This document shows positions 5,663-7,468 of a stretch of 7,468 nt of DNA, in pieces (position 1 is the stretch's first letter; each line of letters opens with the position of its first letter). The DNA is from Clostridia bacterium (GTDB lineage: Bacteria > Bacillota > Clostridia > Christensenellales > Aristaeellaceae). The stretch spans positions 1 through 7,468 of the forward strand of contig JAFWBZ010000370.1 in NCBI GenBank assembly GCA_017537105.1, given 5' to 3'. A model generated the notes under the pieces. That model was not told where the DNA came from. It saw only the letters and a list, made by a program, of their open reading frames with translations, and made no database searches. Made by a program: the position numbers and the translations under genes.

Positions 5663-7468
5663 ATGAATGAACGCAATCTGCGGGTATTGGAATTTCCCAA
5701 GATACTGGAAATGCTGGCGGAGCTGGCCGTGACGGAGCCGGGCCGGGAGTCGGCGCGCGCGCTGCGGCCCTCCGGGGATCCGGATACCGTGCGCCGCTGG
5801 CAGGCACAGACGGAGGAGGCCTCCTCGGTGTTCGCCTATGTGGGCGGCAACCCGATGGCGTACTTCACCGATGTGCGCCCCTTTCTGAAGCTGGCGAAGG
5901 CGGGCGGCACGCTGAGTCCCAAGGCGCTTTTGCAGGTGGCGGACGCGCTGAAGGCCTCCCGCGTGGTGCGCTCCGCACTGGTGACGGACCGGGAGGACAC
6001 GCCGAACCTGACCGAGATGGGCAGCCGCCTGGCCACCAACCGGGCGCTGGAGGAGGAGATCTTCGACGCCATTCTCTCCGAGGACGAGATCAGCGACCAC
6101 GCCAGCCCGGATCTGTACAACATCCGCCGCCAGATGCGGGTGTTAAACGAGCGCGTGCGGGAGAAGCTGAACGGCATCATCCGCTCGTCCACGATGCAGA
6201 AGTACCTGATGGACGCCATCGTCACCATGCGCAACGGGCGCTACGTGGTGCCGGTGAAGGCCGAGTGCCGCGCCAGCGTGCCCGGCATCGTGCACGACCA
6301 GTCCGGCACGGGCTCCACGCTGTTTATCGAGCCCATGGCGGTGGTGGAGGCGGGCAACGAGCTCAAGCAGTGGACGATCAAGGAGCGCAACGAGATCGAG
6401 CGCATCCTCGGCGAATTCTCCGACCGCATCGCGCCGGACGCCGAGCTGATCGCCTCCAACCTGGATATCCTCGCGGAGCTGGACGTGATCTTCGCCAAGG
6501 CGAACCTGGGCCGGCGCATGAACGCGGTGCCGCCGAAGCTGAACGAGGCGGGGCACGTGCGGCTCATGCAGGCGAGGCATCCGCTGATCGATCCGGACAG
6601 GGTCGTGCCCTCGACGCTGTGGCTGGGGGAGGACTTCACCACGCTGGTCATCACCGGACCCAACACAGGCGGCAAGACGGTGACGCTCAAGACCGTGGGC
6701 CTGCTGGCGCTGATGGCCCAGGCGGGGCTCCAGATCCCGGCGGCCTTCGGCTCGGAGATGGCGATCTTCGACGAGGTGTTCGCCGACATCGGTGACGAAC
6801 AGTCCATCGAGCAGTCGCTGTCCACCTTCTCTTCGCACATGACCAACATCGTGGAGATCCTTGCGAATGTCACGCCGCAGTCGCTGGCACTGTTTGACGA
6901 GCTCGGCGCGGGCACCGATCCCACCGAGGGCGCGGCGCTGGCCATGGCGATCCTGAACCACCTGCTGAAGATGAAGGTCACCACCATGGCGACCACCCAC
7001 TACAGCGAGCTGAAGGCCTTCGCCCTGGGCACGGCGGGGGTGGAGAACGCCTCGGTGGAATTCAACGTGGAGACGCTTCGGCCCACCTACCGCCTGTCCA
7101 TCGGCGTACCGGGAAAGTCCAATGCCTTCGAGATTTCCCGCAAGCTGGGCCTGCCGGAATTCCTGATCGACGACGCCTCCGAGCGATTGAGCAAGGATGC
7201 CGTGCGATTCGAGGATGTCATCGCCAACGCGGAGTATCACCGGCAGATCGCCGAGAAGGAGCGGGCACTGGCCGAGGAGGCCCATCGGGAGACCACCAGG
7301 CTGCGGGATGAGGCGGAGCGGCTCCAGAGGGAGCTGGCTTCGAAGCGCGAGAATGAGCTGCGCAAGGCCAAGGACGAGGCCCGGAGGGTGCTGCAGAAGG
7401 CGCAGCGGGAGAGCGAGCAGATCATCGCCGACCTGAAGAAGCAGCGTGCCTCCGGCGTCAAGGAGCAC
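5663..7468 (+). CDS. mutS2: Endonuclease/ribosome-splitting ATPase MutS2 (partial, C-terminus missing)
   Basis: MutS2 is an ABC-type ATPase first linked to suppression of recombination and, in Bacillus, shown to act on collided ribosomes. The visible 602 residues are in frame to the right edge with no stop. They cover the N-terminal core and clamp/lever helices (about 1-310), with RNGRYVVPVK at 190-199 and GSTLFIEP at 217-224. The ATPase follows: Walker A GPNTGGKT (332-339), signature region SIEQSLSTFSSHM (381-393), Walker B LALFDELGAGTDPTEG with Asp412-Glu413, and the His-switch region ATTHYSELK (443-451). A charged coiled coil starts near 515 and continues to the edge. All ATPase residues look intact. 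The family is usually near 780-800 residues, so the rest of the linker and the C-terminal Smr nuclease domain should lie beyond the window. The ATG is 2 bases after the U32 stop, with only a weak GGGG 10 bases upstream, which suggests coupled translation. Confidence 0.97.
   Translation, partial: MNERNLRVLEFPKILEMLAELAVTEPGRESARALRPSGDPDTVRRWQAQTEEASSVFAYVGGNPMAYFTDVRPFLKLAKAGGTLSPKALLQVADALKASRVVRSALVTDREDTPNLTEMGSRLATNRALEEEIFDAILSEDEISDHASPDLYNIRRQMRVLNERVREKLNGIIRSSTMQKYLMDAIVTMRNGRYVVPVKAECRASVPGIVHDQSGTGSTLFIEPMAVVEAGNELKQWTIKERNEIERILGEFSDRIAPDAELIASNLDILAELDVIFAKANLGRRMNAVPPKLNEAGHVRLMQARHPLIDPDRVVPSTLWLGEDFTTLVITGPNTGGKTVTLKTVGLLALMAQAGLQIPAAFGSEMAIFDEVFADIGDEQSIEQSLSTFSSHMTNIVEILANVTPQSLALFDELGAGTDPTEGAALAMAILNHLLKMKVTTMATTHYSELKAFALGTAGVENASVEFNVETLRPTYRLSIGVPGKSNAFEISRKLGLPEFLIDDASERLSKDAVRFEDVIANAEYHRQIAEKERALAEEAHRETTRLRDEAERLQRELASKRENELRKAKDEARRVLQKAQRESEQIIADLKKQRASGVKEH

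Noticed and set aside
4194..5807. 537-codon open frame on the minus strand
   Set aside because: It lies antisense to the U32 gene and the start of mutS2, with an Arg/Pro/Gln-rich product and no recognisable motif.
6143..7468. 441-codon open frame on the minus strand
   Set aside because: It lies antisense to intact mutS2 motifs and has a shadow-like composition.
1..7468. CRISPR array, transposon, phage or defence genes
   Set aside because: No regularly spaced repeats, terminal inverted repeats, transposase or defence domains were seen. All identified genes look like core chromosomal functions.

Overview
The window looks like ordinary chromosome from a GC-rich member of the Bacillota, most likely class Clostridia. 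The support is the zapA / U32 peptidase / mutS2 gene order, a QueT-type ECF transporter subunit, strong AGGAGG-type ribosome binding sites and consensus sigma-A promoters. No transposase, integrase, tRNA, rRNA, CRISPR array or phage gene is visible. The genus cannot be named from this sequence alone.

Layout. Minus strand, left part: the first 55 codons of a HAD-superfamily phosphatase (1-166, running off the left edge), then a branched-chain-amino-acid aminotransferase (395-1468) read from a good promoter at 1534-1562. The 228 bases between these two genes hold four hairpin-forming inverted repeats, two of which share one arm. Plus strand, rest of the window: an unrecognised 143-residue, probably all-helical protein (1708-2139); a queT-like queuosine-precursor transporter subunit (2316-2840) with its own promoter and a strong terminator (2866-2906); then an operon-like run, zapA (2999-3337), a U32/DUF3656 protein related to RlhA (3330-5660) and mutS2 (5663 to the right edge, truncated after 602 codons).

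How the genes relate. The aminotransferase does the last step of Leu/Ile/Val synthesis or the first step of their breakdown. QueT imports a deazapurine precursor for the tRNA base queuosine. The third unit has an 8-base overlap and a 2-base gap between its genes, so it is almost certainly one transcript. It combines the FtsZ-ring factor ZapA with two proteins whose relatives act on the ribosome: RlhA hydroxylates 23S rRNA and MutS2 acts on collided ribosomes.

I found no clearly new system. The points most worth a second look are the C-terminal cysteine cluster of the U32 protein, the pairing of RlhA-like and MutS2 genes, the very short queT leader without a visible preQ1 riboswitch, the 7-codon upstream frame before the aminotransferase, and the alternating hairpins downstream of it.
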